Below are positions 35,441-45,131 of a DNA stretch of 64,000 bases, in pieces. The stretch is from positions 1-64,000 of the IMG/VR virus record IMGVR_UViG_3300029982_000016; one strand, 5' to 3'. The first letter of the stretch is position 1. Every line of letters starts with the position of its first letter. Below the pieces are notes generated by a model. The model saw only the letters and a list, made by a program, of their open reading frames with translations, was not told where the DNA came from and did no database searches. Made by a program: the position numbers and the translations under genes. This stretch comes from a virus.

Positions 35441-38428
35441 TTAAAAAGTCCCAAGGTTAGTCAAATTTGGAATGTGTGGTTCGTAGATGAACTGGTTCGA
35501 TGCGATAGCACGGCCTACGACCACAACCCATTGACAAGTTGAAATGATGGTAGCATAGTCCTGCGTGAGAACACCACCCACCCCCGCATAAAGCAACCCG
35601 CCGACTGTGAAGCTGGCACTGTCGTACTCATACACACCGCCGTAATAAGTCGCCACAGTAACACTCTCCCCCGTAGTCGCTGACGACAACGAGACGCCAG
35701 TGACAATTGGATAGATAGGGTCGCCACCGTTCGTCTGAACCGTAGTGGGATCAATAGCTGTTACTTTACCATCTGAGCCTACTGCAAGGGCAGTGAGTGG
35801 GACGAGCGTGGCATCTGCTATAAAGGTTCGTGTGGAGCTTGTGCCCGTGTTAGACGGAACACCCGTGCTTGTGCTTGGAACTGTCGTATCTGTGAGCGTA
35901 GCAGTAACGGCGCTTCCGGCAACGATGGTCTGAGATGTAACAAGGTTATGCGTAGCCACCACTGTCATGACATCCCCTTGATTGAAATACGACGTGAGGG
36001 ATATTTGAAGAGAGGTTGGACCTGCTTGAGTACCCTCTGTGGAGGAAGCAGCAAGCACAGTGGCCCCATTCAAAAACACAGTGCCGGTGCGAACGCCAGC
36101 TACCCCTGATCCCCAATTCAATGTTACGTTAACAGCGTAATTACCTGTTGTCTGAATTGTGAAAGTATCAGGGCTCGTAACATTTCCACTCATATCATAG
36201 TTGATATGATCGAAGGACACCTGAAGTCCTGAGGAACCCACCGGCACCACATCAGAGGCTGCATCAACCTCCACCGAGAACCCGACATTTTGAAAACTCT
36301 GGACAATGGCTTGGCTTTGTTGAATCGAATTTTGAATCGCTGTACTTACCGCCGAGGCCATTTCTAATGTCGCCGCATAGCTCAAATTAGTGCGGAGCAT
36401 GGCAACCTGCACTGGAATTGGGAGTTGTTGAATATCCGGACGGCTGAGATATGTGACTGGGTCAAATGAAACACCCGTCCACCCAGTGTTTGTTGGATTA
36501 TTCGTAGTGGTGTAACTCACGTTAGGTACCACAGGGAGTGTAAGCAACTCATCTCCCGGCGTCCAACTACGATTACGTGTGGCAGCATCAGTCTGGAGTT
36601 GATTGTAGATTGTTGGATCACCCAGTGGGTCTATCGCTGAATCCAGAGAAGCTGAATACGTGGCAACAAACTGAATCAGATAAGAGTCTTGAAGCAACAG
36701 AGCTTGTAGGTTCGCATTGAACGTTCTCCAAAACTGTGAGAAGCGGTCAACCTCAGCAGCAACGGCAAACTGGTTGTAAACATACTTGAACTGAGGTCGA
36801 TTTGTGGTATAGCTGGGAGTGTTCTGAATGTTGATAGCTGCAATCGCGATGACTTCTTGCAACACAGCCCCCATGGCGGAAGGAAATGTACAAGGTACCG
36901 GGTAGGTGGCCGTTGTTTCTCCAAGAATTACAGTCGTTGTCGTTGCTGTGTTAATCGCTGTTGACCGATAATCCAAATCAGTACCCGTGAATCCCGAAAC
37001 AAAGTCCCCACTGGCGTAGGCATCCCACGTTGTGTTGCGAGTGTAACCCAGTAGACTGGCTTCAATATATGACAACATCCAGAGAATATTCCCTTGCACA
37101 AATGTCGGATTAGTCGTGAGGTTTGCCAGTAAAGGAATCGCAGTTGGTGTGTCATTAACCGCTGTACTTGGTAGAACACAATTCCAAGGCACAGGATTGT
37201 TAGCCAAATAGTTGAGAGAGGGGATCACAAACGTTGTGTAAGCCGACTGGAAGCTTGACAACCATGTTCCAGCACGCCCTACACGATTGAGATTCAAATA
37301 AAACAACCACTCTGCTGTCATGTTAGGGTCGAAGTTGGATTTAACAATCGTACCCAAATTGATATACTCAGCCAACGCCTTTTGCAAATCGTTGGGAGTT
37401 GAAACGGATCGAGTTTGTGGAACTACACAAACAATATTGTCCTGATACGTTGTCGGCGGCATCTGATAATTAGAGATGATCGTTGTCGGGTCAGGCACCG
37501 AACCAAGCATGGAACTGTTCACATTGAATGGGTTCGGAAATGTAGCCGGTGGCACGGGTGCCGATGCAACTGGGGATAAATACACTGGGACAGAAGTCAG
37601 TGCTTGCATCTGAGCCACTGTTTCATTCCCCGTGGAAATTGTGCCGCTTAGTGGAGGCACAATCAGTGTGGTGCCAAGGTTCAATCCACTGTAAGTTGTG
37701 ACACTCGCAGGAGGGGGTTGATTCGTGAGTCCGGTGGTCGCGCCCGTGCCTGTACTTGGGAGTGTTGGGCTTAACAAGATGCAATGGCTGAAATTAAAAT
37801 TGGACAGCAGTGAGGGAATGGAAGTCAGGTTGCTGAGCTTACCCAAACTCTCTATCGTATTAAGAAGGGTTTCAAAAGAAGATAGAGGCGCGAAGATCAC
37901 CCCGTTCCAATGCCAGATAGTGTCCTTGAGCAAATTAGGTAGAGAGGCCAATGTGGGTAGATGCCAATTGCATATCTGCTGAAGAATATTAGCGAGTGAG
38001 TTTAGGTTTTGGGTTACCAAAGACAACATGCTGGACTCAATACCCTTAAGGATGGCGATGTTCTGAGTGACCGCCATTATAAGACCAGTGATTTCATTCT
38101 GAAACTGATTGATGTCCCGGATGATTGTGCCCGAGTCGGCGACGTATTTAATAGCCCTAGCCGGGTTCGACAATTGCCCATTCACCGCGAGAGAGTTCAC
38201 ACGGGTGTGAATGAGAATCTTTTGCATCAAGTCTTTTTGTTTTTGAGCAAGCCAGTGCTGAGCGTCAGCAATGCTTCTCTCAGCAAAACGTCCCTGCTCC
38301 ATCGCTTGGTGGTAGAACTGCTCGACAGCCGGATCACCAAGAGGGTTTAGACGCTGCACCGCGCCCTTGGCCTTAATCGGCCAGAGTTCAGCAGCTTGCA
38401 AACCCGGTGGCAATCCTGTACTAGACAT
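35441..38428 (-). CDS. Large tail/baseplate structural protein (995 aa)
   Basis: ATG at 38428 with GGGAG upstream. Residues 30-210 are helical with coiled-coil character (AEQGRFAERS-type to LMQKILIHTRV, then LVTQNLNSLANILQQIC). The middle is Pro/Thr/Ser-rich with long helices around residues 330-560. Residues about 700-830 form a C1q/TNF-like beta unit (VGSSGLQVSFDHI, YAVNVTLNWGSGVAGV, VFLNGATVLAASS) as in capsular or fibre heads, and the end is again beta-rich. No catalytic motif. The gene closes the proximal tail cluster, so a baseplate-periphery or fibre-connector role is likely. Confidence 0.5.
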   Translation of the reverse strand: MSSTGLPPGLQAAELWPIKAKGAVQRLNPLGDPAVEQFYHQAMEQGRFAERSIADAQHWLAQKQKDLMQKILIHTRVNSLAVNGQLSNPARAIKYVADSGTIIRDINQFQNEITGLIMAVTQNIAILKGIESSMLSLVTQNLNSLANILQQICNWHLPTLASLPNLLKDTIWHWNGVIFAPLSSFETLLNTIESLGKLSNLTSIPSLLSNFNFSHCILLSPTLPSTGTGATTGLTNQPPPASVTTYSGLNLGTTLIVPPLSGTISTGNETVAQMQALTSVPVYLSPVASAPVPPATFPNPFNVNSSMLGSVPDPTTIISNYQMPPTTYQDNIVCVVPQTRSVSTPNDLQKALAEYINLGTIVKSNFDPNMTAEWLFYLNLNRVGRAGTWLSSFQSAYTTFVIPSLNYLANNPVPWNCVLPSTAVNDTPTAIPLLANLTTNPTFVQGNILWMLSYIEASLLGYTRNTTWDAYASGDFVSGFTGTDLDYRSTAINTATTTTVILGETTATYPVPCTFPSAMGAVLQEVIAIAAINIQNTPSYTTNRPQFKYVYNQFAVAAEVDRFSQFWRTFNANLQALLLQDSYLIQFVATYSASLDSAIDPLGDPTIYNQLQTDAATRNRSWTPGDELLTLPVVPNVSYTTTNNPTNTGWTGVSFDPVTYLSRPDIQQLPIPVQVAMLRTNLSYAATLEMASAVSTAIQNSIQQSQAIVQSFQNVGFSVEVDAASDVVPVGSSGLQVSFDHINYDMSGNVTSPDTFTIQTTGNYAVNVTLNWGSGVAGVRTGTVFLNGATVLAASSTEGTQAGPTSLQISLTSYFNQGDVMTVVATHNLVTSQTIVAGSAVTATLTDTTVPSTSTGVPSNTGTSSTRTFIADATLVPLTALAVGSDGKVTAIDPTTVQTNGGDPIYPIVTGVSLSSATTGESVTVATYYGGVYEYDSASFTVGGLLYAGVGGVLTQDYATIISTCQWVVVVGRAIASNQFIYEPHIPNLTNLGTF

Positions 38429-38437
38429 TCATTAGCT
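38422..38437 (+). repeat. 16-bp direct repeat, copy 1
   Basis: TAGACATTCATTAGCT, identical to 38597-38612. It spans the start codon of the 995-aa gene. The two copies bracket the 52-aa gene. Confidence 0.8.
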
Positions 38438-38448
38438 CCCGCACAGAA

Positions 38449-38607
38449 TCAATCCCTACATGGATTCGTATTTTCATTCAAACTCCATTCGTAACAACTC
38501 CCACTCATATACTCCTCTGTTTTAACCATAACCACGGAGTAATCAAGACTCATCGCGATGAAGCATACCATATCCCTATCGAATTCAACTGCGTAATAGA
38601 CATTCAT
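38449..38607 (-). CDS. Small hypothetical protein (52 aa) between direct repeats
   Basis: The ATG at 38607 overlaps the upstream TAA by one base. The product is acidic (VYYAVEFDRDMVCFIAMSL, TEEYMSGSCYEWSL) and ends with CRD. Upstream and downstream ends carry the same 16-bp sequence, so the gene may have been added between duplicated junctions. No family recognised. Confidence 0.45.
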   Translation of the reverse strand: MNVYYAVEFDRDMVCFIAMSLDYSVVMVKTEEYMSGSCYEWSLNENTNPCRD

Positions 38608-38612
38608 TAGCT
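38597..38612 (+). repeat. 16-bp direct repeat, copy 2
   Basis: TAGACATTCATTAGCT, identical to 38422-38437. It holds the stop of the spike gene and the start of the 52-aa gene. Confidence 0.8.
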
Positions 38613-40913
38613 ATCCTCGTCTGACTGATAGAGTCCTTGATTGTGAACGATGTCTGGGGCCTCAATCGTACACCGCGTCAAGGCTGAGTGAATAATCTTT
38701 TGAGCCGACCTGACCTCATCAGTCTTTGTGATATGACGCAACGTGGTGCATTCAGTGATAAAATCCCCTGTGCATAAATACTGCAAGTTCCCCTTATGTG
38801 TGATGTCGATGTCGCCGTTAATTTCCAAACGGAGTGCCTTACCCTGCTTGTTGGGCTGAATGGTTATCTCGGCACCACCGGCCAGAGCCGCTGTAATGGA
38901 ACGACCGTAGGTGTCCGCTCCAAGAGCCGCTACTATACCTCCGAGAAAGTCAAGCAATAGAGATTGACCATCGGCGTTGGCTCCGACACGCAAAAGAATA
39001 TCTCGCACCGCGTGCAAGTCCACAGAAAGCCCAGTTGCATCGGCCTTCGTTACAGGTTTACCACTCCACGCATAGTACCCTGCAATCTCTGGCATCTGTG
39101 GAGTGCCTACCTGTGTAAGGTCATTAAACCGATACGTGGCATCTCCTGAGGCGTATACCGGACGACCGGGTGAATGTGAGTCGATGCGGCTTGAACTAGT
39201 TGCCGGATAGGCGGTCTTGCCCGGACCGTCCTGATAGCCATTTATCAAATGCTTACGAAGCACAGAAGGATCACGGGCTCCCACACGAGCAACGAGTCCC
39301 CCGTCCAACCCCATACGCAATGAAATGTTCTCCATGCCTGTCTTGTTGGTCAAAACTCCGGCATCTCCAATTCCACACTTAGGGGCCGACCAATAATTAA
39401 GTGTCCTATTCTGTACCGCATCCCCTTTGCTGCGGGTCTGAGTCATCACAGTTCGACCCCGGTTAGGTAGCGAGGTGTCGTCGGCTCCAAGGCGAAGTAT
39501 GGTCTGACCGAGAGCTTGAAGGTCGATGGCGTCTTCTTCATCTCGATTCTTACCTACAATCAGCTTCAGGGAGCCCACAAGATGCCCTTCCAGCGACCGG
39601 CCAGCCCCATGTGGGTGCTCATATCCTCCAGCCAGTGGGATGTTCTCCTTGGGCAGCGTAGCCCCGATTTCAAAGGAGGTGAAGCCCTCCTTGGTAACAT
39701 CGAACCGGGTGGTATTCTGTTCGTAAGGGAATCTCAAAGCGAAAGCCGCAGCCGCGAGACGAGCTTCCACGTGGTCAGTCGATGCATTAACTGTTAGATA
39801 TCCTGACTCAACGTCGGCACCGAAACGTCCAAGTTGGGTGTAGGGGGTGAGAACCGGCTTGAGCACATTACCATACGTGCTTTTGTCGAAGCGGTTGTAA
39901 CCCACCAAGGTGCCTGTTGCGCTTTCAACAATGAACCCACGACGTTGAGGGGTGATTCCTTCATTAAGGGTTGGCCCAAGGGGGGTGCCGGAAACCGGAT
40001 GATCGTAACTTTGGCTGACGAGGTAGGATTCACTATCAAAAGAAATCCCACCCGTGGTTTTAATGGAGGTGCGTGCCCATGGATCAGCCGTCGTGCCTAA
40101 AACAAAATCCAGTAAATCAGTTTGGAGTATCTCTGAAGGTAGAGGGTAATCCAAAGCGTATTCCTGCACACGGGTCATGTTTTCCGTGAAGGGTATTACA
40201 TCCTGCTTCCCACTCAGCGCACGGTCGCTGGGTTGGGCTCCGGGCTGGAGATACACGACAGATTCCTTGGAACCATCCGGGAGGGTGACCGGGGTTACTG
40301 TCGCCGCGTCAGGGCGGCTCACAGAGCCTTGAAAGGTCAACCCTGAGTCTGTGTATGTCACTCGTCGTCCTGTCATCTGCGTCCATTGACGACGATGAAT
40401 GTTGAGCCAGTCTCGGCTCAAATCCTGTGAAGACTTGTCCCAACCACCGTCCTTCTTTTCGGTGTAACCTGAGGACATAGATACGGATTGCTGACCGGGG
40501 TATGCCTTCCGATAGTTTCCCCTCTTACGGACGTTGTACACCGGGGTTTTATCCAGCAGTCGATAACCAATGGCATCCTTAGCGCGTACAGTGTCTGTAA
40601 GGATTGGAGTGACGAGTGCAACCCGCATGTATCCCTTGGTGTACTGAACTGGGAGGCAAAGGTATGTTGAGCCCTCTTCTGGCATGGTTACATCCGTGGA
40701 CTCTCCCGAGTTTGCAACACAAGGAAGGATGTTTACGTCCACTAGAACCGAGTTGGTTCTTAAATCCACTAGACTAACAACTTCGCGCTCCCAGTCCACG
40801 CTCAGAACAGTGGCAGCAAAGGCTTGATATGCCTCTTCTGCGTTGTTCGGAGCACTCGGAGAGTGTAACGGGTCGCGGTAATACTCGGAGTTGTTGTTAA
40901 CCAGTTGCGCCAT
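38607..40913 (-). CDS. Baseplate spike-like protein (gp5/gpV-like OB fold plus stem)
   Basis: A 768-aa protein. Residues about 30-115 look like the OB-fold of phage spike proteins (AFAATVLSVDWEREVV, VDVNILPCVANSG, GSTYLCLPVQYTKG). The C-terminal 100 residues (LRLEINGDIDITHKGNLQYL, then short beta strands ending IEAPDIVHNQGL) fit the repeating beta-helix stem that forms the cell-puncturing needle in gp5/VgrG-like proteins. No lysozyme domain is visible; the transglycosylase domain sits in another hub gene. It lies between hub and outer tail genes, as expected for the spike. Confidence 0.6.
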   Translation of the reverse strand: MAQLVNNNSEYYRDPLHSPSAPNNAEEAYQAFAATVLSVDWEREVVSLVDLRTNSVLVDVNILPCVANSGESTDVTMPEEGSTYLCLPVQYTKGYMRVALVTPILTDTVRAKDAIGYRLLDKTPVYNVRKRGNYRKAYPGQQSVSMSSGYTEKKDGGWDKSSQDLSRDWLNIHRRQWTQMTGRRVTYTDSGLTFQGSVSRPDAATVTPVTLPDGSKESVVYLQPGAQPSDRALSGKQDVIPFTENMTRVQEYALDYPLPSEILQTDLLDFVLGTTADPWARTSIKTTGGISFDSESYLVSQSYDHPVSGTPLGPTLNEGITPQRRGFIVESATGTLVGYNRFDKSTYGNVLKPVLTPYTQLGRFGADVESGYLTVNASTDHVEARLAAAAFALRFPYEQNTTRFDVTKEGFTSFEIGATLPKENIPLAGGYEHPHGAGRSLEGHLVGSLKLIVGKNRDEEDAIDLQALGQTILRLGADDTSLPNRGRTVMTQTRSKGDAVQNRTLNYWSAPKCGIGDAGVLTNKTGMENISLRMGLDGGLVARVGARDPSVLRKHLINGYQDGPGKTAYPATSSSRIDSHSPGRPVYASGDATYRFNDLTQVGTPQMPEIAGYYAWSGKPVTKADATGLSVDLHAVRDILLRVGANADGQSLLLDFLGGIVAALGADTYGRSITAALAGGAEITIQPNKQGKALRLEINGDIDITHKGNLQYLCTGDFITECTTLRHITKTDEVRSAQKIIHSALTRCTIEAPDIVHNQGLYQSDEDS

Positions 40914-40922
40914 ATATACCTA

Positions 40923-43829
40923 TTACTGTGTTGCTGTGTTCGAATTGATTAGTTTACTGATAAACGCCTGATTTTGAGTTGTAGGCTTGGTTGCTGTTGT
41001 GCCGACTACATTAGGGTTGTTCTGTATGGTTCTTGTCGATTGTGGTGTGGAACCAACCCCTGATGGTGTCGAACTACCATCTGCTGTGTTAGTGGAATCA
41101 CTATCCGCAATATTTGTAGCCAATGCAAGAGAACTCCCCGGCTGAGGTGGGATGTTCCCAATAAGAAACGTGTTGGTAGCATTCTCAGTGTTCTGAGCCA
41201 CCGTTGAGAAAAGGAAACTATCGGGTTGTTGATTCGACAGAATATTGGGTTGCTGCTGACCCGGTTTAGGGGTGATGATTTCAAAAGAAACCGACGATGA
41301 CACCTGATTCGATATGTTGTTGAGAGCAGTTAATTGGTTCTGCAAACTCGATGAACTGTCAGTGCTTGGGGTGCTGACACCAGCAAATAGAAACACGTTG
41401 GTTCCAGTTATCTGCTGAGTTTCCTGTGAGGTTGCATTGGTTGTCAGTAACCCGTAATGCGTCTCATACAAAGCCTCTTTAAGGCTCTTCCAACGCCCCC
41501 ATGGAAAGGGGGTGATAAGTTCGTATCCACCCTCATCCGTATAAGGCTGACAAGAAATTATTTTCTGTAAATATGTCATGTTCACCCCACCATTGCTGGT
41601 ATTGGTGTTGGTCGATGACGGTGTAGTGCCCGACGTGCTGCCGCTCGTAGTGTTTGGGGATGACCCGGTTGTTGAAGGGGCGGAGTTAGAGGGGGGTGGA
41701 TCATGCCAGTTGGCCGAAGAGAAGAAGGGGTTCCCTGTTTGGACTGCCTGACCATTTCCATTTTTTCCAAGGGTAGTATCCGCTGCGGTAGAGACATCAT
41801 TCTGTACACGAAAGCTCTTGGTTCTAGTGTCCGCCCGAGTCGCCCATGAGGTGCCATACTGTGACCTACGTGCCGAGACAACCTCCATATCCTCCGCATA
41901 GATGGGTTTAGCTTGAGGTTGTAGCTGAGTGACTGGAACATTCAAAAGATTGACAGCATAATTAGCTGAAGGAAGCCCATCGGCAGTCACCGCAGGACTA
42001 GACGATGGAAGTGTGGGCATGGAAGGTGTGAAAGGATCAGTGGACGCTGTTGATGTGCTGGTGCTGTTCGGTGCTTCTGTCCATTCCATAACAAGGTTTG
42101 GCTGGGTGGTATAAACCACAGGTGGGTTGGTGTATATTGTGTTCTGTTGATTGGTAACATTCGTCTTCACTGAAGGAAACACTGGGCGCTTACGTAGGGT
42201 GTCCAGCATTAGGGTCATCGTGGCCGCGCCCCCATAGGAGTAAGAAATGCTGATGGTCTTGATGTATCCATACATATCTTTATGAGGCAGGTACACTGGA
42301 AAACCAAGTTTCAATTCCGGGCGGAGAGGGATTGTTAAATTGTAAGTTCTCCATCCACGATTAGCACGATTCAATTCACTTACAGCGTAAGCGTACGCAG
42401 CAACTTTATCATTTAGACTCAACCAACCAACGGTACGTGCTGGCTCCTCGCGAAGGCCAAACTTAGCCATCTTAGGGATGTCGATATGAGTGGATGTAGG
42501 ACGCCAAACAGCCGTTGTCGAATCAGATATGAATTTCTGACTGGATTGAACCGATGGTTGAACTGTCATACGAGTGGCCTTGATGGCTTGCTGATCCTCA
42601 GCCTCTGATTCCGACTCAATCTCACTCAAATGAATGATGAATGGGTTGTTCGCATCCGTCAGGTTAGCTGATGTTGGTGTGGTGCTGCTACCACTAGTGG
42701 TGGGTGTGGTGGATGTACCAATATTTGTCACGTCCAAGTTGTATAGCGGTGGTTTGAAAATAATGGTGCCATCGAGGTCTTGAAATCCCTCAAACCCAAT
42801 CAACTGCACAATGGTTCGTATCCTTTCCAATCTGGACACAATACGACCATTGACTAGTTGAATGGAGCCAATGGACATGTCGGGGTGGTACCTTCTAATC
42901 ACGTCCACATAGTAATCCGGGTTAGGCGCATTTTGAGCCAGAATTGAATTTTGGAGTATCCTTGCAGCTTGCATCCGAGGATCGTTTGATCCCTGCGCGT
43001 CGGATGGTGTGTTAGTGATTGTAGTTGTAGCCGCTGGCAAAACAGACCCCATGCTGTACCCAGTGATGTGAACTTCCTTTCGAATGTTAACCAAAATAGG
43101 TTGCCACTTGTTGCAGAATCCTGCTTGAACTGCGTCCTTCCAATCACTCCCCCCGGTCGTAATACCCTGCTGGATAGAGTTCAATTCAAACCCTTCGAAT
43201 GAAATATCTTGCTGGAATTCTGCGGCAAGCATCTCATATGGGTTCATGTGAGATTGGTTGCTTGTCATCGGTGTGACTGGACGTTCCGAGTTAGACATCA
43301 AAGAAGGATTGAGGTCAACATACATGTGTTCCAGTAGGTGCAGAACCCCCAAGCATTGAATTGAAATTTCCAAGAACATACCATTGTCAGTGTGTGACAC
43401 ATGGGAAGTGACTCCCTTGAATACCCTGTAGTAAATGGTATTCCCACCATCACCTGACAGGAAGTAGCCCTTAGCAAACACCTGAACCTCCATCATGGTG
43501 TCGATGAGGTTGTTACCCCCCGGTGATTGAAAAAGGTATTTCGAAAAGTTTGGTACCTGCAAGGTAAAATTCGCTGAAGGGACTAGATTATCCACGTCGT
43601 AAGAAGAAGAAAAATTCTGTACATAATCATTGAAGCTGACGAACGTGTATGGCTGGTTCGCGGTGGTGTTCGTAATATATGGATTAAGCAGATATGTCTT
43701 CCCATCCAAATACACAATAAGGTCGGGGCAGGTCTTAATTATTTCCCGCTCTTGAACGGTCTGATTGATGTTGCGAATCATCCCTTGAGTGGAAGGAGAG
43801 TTTGAAGTTGTCGTCTGTTGATTAGCCAT
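40923..43829 (-). CDS. Baseplate hub-type protein with disordered C-terminus
   Basis: A 968-aa protein, 9 nt upstream of the spike. Residues about 30-320 are compact (VYLDGKTYLLNPYI, FTLQVPNFSKYLF, MEVQVFAKGYFL) and residues about 330-560 include WLSLNDKVAAYAYAV and a PLRPELKLGFPVYLP stretch typical of hub proteins that thread the tube (gp27/gpD-like). The last 350 residues are Thr/Ser/Asn/Gln-rich and probably unstructured. GGAAGAA lies before the ATG. Hub assignment rests on position and weak sequence style. Confidence 0.5.
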   Translation of the reverse strand: MANQQTTTSNSPSTQGMIRNINQTVQEREIIKTCPDLIVYLDGKTYLLNPYITNTTANQPYTFVSFNDYVQNFSSSYDVDNLVPSANFTLQVPNFSKYLFQSPGGNNLIDTMMEVQVFAKGYFLSGDGGNTIYYRVFKGVTSHVSHTDNGMFLEISIQCLGVLHLLEHMYVDLNPSLMSNSERPVTPMTSNQSHMNPYEMLAAEFQQDISFEGFELNSIQQGITTGGSDWKDAVQAGFCNKWQPILVNIRKEVHITGYSMGSVLPAATTTITNTPSDAQGSNDPRMQAARILQNSILAQNAPNPDYYVDVIRRYHPDMSIGSIQLVNGRIVSRLERIRTIVQLIGFEGFQDLDGTIIFKPPLYNLDVTNIGTSTTPTTSGSSTTPTSANLTDANNPFIIHLSEIESESEAEDQQAIKATRMTVQPSVQSSQKFISDSTTAVWRPTSTHIDIPKMAKFGLREEPARTVGWLSLNDKVAAYAYAVSELNRANRGWRTYNLTIPLRPELKLGFPVYLPHKDMYGYIKTISISYSYGGAATMTLMLDTLRKRPVFPSVKTNVTNQQNTIYTNPPVVYTTQPNLVMEWTEAPNSTSTSTASTDPFTPSMPTLPSSSPAVTADGLPSANYAVNLLNVPVTQLQPQAKPIYAEDMEVVSARRSQYGTSWATRADTRTKSFRVQNDVSTAADTTLGKNGNGQAVQTGNPFFSSANWHDPPPSNSAPSTTGSSPNTTSGSTSGTTPSSTNTNTSNGGVNMTYLQKIISCQPYTDEGGYELITPFPWGRWKSLKEALYETHYGLLTTNATSQETQQITGTNVFLFAGVSTPSTDSSSSLQNQLTALNNISNQVSSSVSFEIITPKPGQQQPNILSNQQPDSFLFSTVAQNTENATNTFLIGNIPPQPGSSLALATNIADSDSTNTADGSSTPSGVGSTPQSTRTIQNNPNVVGTTATKPTTQNQAFISKLINSNTATQ

Positions 43830-43841
43830 AGATTCTTCCTA

Positions 43842-45128
43842 TTAAAACAGTGGGCTCTTCTGAGGAAACATCAAATCATTCATTGGTCCGACACCCATGA
43901 TGTCTGTCACAGTAGTTGGGACGTTTGGGGATAAGTCTTCAGAGATAGAAGCAGCGATGGCTGGAGAACCCCCATAGGGTTGATTGGTGGCTGGTGGCCC
44001 GACCATGTTCCCGTTTACGATGCTTGAAGGAGGATAGTAGCGTCCATCGCTTCCAAGCGTAAGACCAACACCAGCAGACTGGCCGCTCGAAAGCTGTGCC
44101 TGAGTCGCTGTTGATGGAGAAGAGAATTGAGCCAAGGCATTGTTGGTTTGGGTTGTATCGGTTTGACCCTCTATTGCACTATAGCTATGCCCACGCTCTA
44201 TGTTGTTCGCAATGCTGTTTTGATAAGGGGATGTAGTGCGGTACCTTTCTTTCCAAACGAAAAAACTCAATGAAAAAGTCAACATGAAAGGTTGAGTAGC
44301 GTCTTGTGAGATGGTAAAGCTATCAAACATCCCCGACCATATAAAATTCCCACACCACAACTCAACATCTTGGTGCATACGAATGCGACGACGGAGATAG
44401 TCCGCTGCCAAAGGCCCCTCGTTGTATTCCTCCCCCTCAAACCAATACCCATTATTCTCAAAAACCTCTTGAAGCTGCATAAGATTACGATATGACACAG
44501 CATAATAAGAGAACTCGTCAGTCGTACCGAGAGAGAAATATGAACCCGCCGATGTGCCTTGCATCGAAACCAAGAAAGTATCCTCACCCCACACACCAAA
44601 CTGCCAGCCGCCACGAGTCATGGACTGAGAGTCCACAGTTTGACGATTGACCGTCAGCGTGGAGGGGTTAGTTAAGAACCTAAACTCCGCTGCTTGACTA
44701 GTGTCTGGTAGCTGAGAACTAGAAAGAACACCACGATGAGGGATACGAATCTTAATGTAATCCACACCATTTTGTAACCGTCGAGCTTCCGACTTTGCGT
44801 AGGTGTAAAAGTCGGTGTCATGAACTGTATTCTGTGGGTGCAATCCGAGAGCTTGTGCAAGTTGCCCTCCCGATGAGGTGAAAAAATTCTGTTGAATCTG
44901 TGTTGCATCCACCATTGTAGGGATTAACCGCTTTTCCGCACGAGTTGGTAGCGGTGAAAGATTTGGCGTTGGACGGATGTCACTAAGGTCATTGACCCCA
45001 CGACTATTCGGATTGGTGGATGTAGCATTTACCGGCGTTTGAGAGGCAGGCGTAGTGGGGGTAATCGTCGGAGAGGGGCTATTCTCCGAAAAAGGTCCGA
45101 TAGGCGTGGTTGTGTTAGATGTTGTCAT
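43842..45128 (-). CDS. Tail/baseplate hub protein, related to the neighbouring transglycosylase protein
   Basis: A 428-aa protein with a Pro/Thr/Ser-rich first 70 residues and a disordered last 120. The core (residues about 140-300) carries VNRQTVDSQSMTRGGWQFG, YAVSYRNLMQLQEVF and FIWSGMFDSFTISQDATQPF, followed by LTFSLSFFVWKERY. The final pattern (YRN...Q...W.G.F......A..PF...FSFSF.V.K) recurs in the C-terminal half of 45132-46490, so the two genes look like paralogues without and with an enzymatic domain. Likely part of the central tail-end complex; function inferred. Confidence 0.5.
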   Translation of the reverse strand: MTTSNTTTPIGPFSENSPSPTITPTTPASQTPVNATSTNPNSRGVNDLSDIRPTPNLSPLPTRAEKRLIPTMVDATQIQQNFFTSSGGQLAQALGLHPQNTVHDTDFYTYAKSEARRLQNGVDYIKIRIPHRGVLSSSQLPDTSQAAEFRFLTNPSTLTVNRQTVDSQSMTRGGWQFGVWGEDTFLVSMQGTSAGSYFSLGTTDEFSYYAVSYRNLMQLQEVFENNGYWFEGEEYNEGPLAADYLRRRIRMHQDVELWCGNFIWSGMFDSFTISQDATQPFMLTFSLSFFVWKERYRTTSPYQNSIANNIERGHSYSAIEGQTDTTQTNNALAQFSSPSTATQAQLSSGQSAGVGLTLGSDGRYYPPSSIVNGNMVGPPATNQPYGGSPAIAASISEDLSPNVPTTVTDIMGVGPMNDLMFPQKSPLF

Positions 45129-45131
45129 AAT

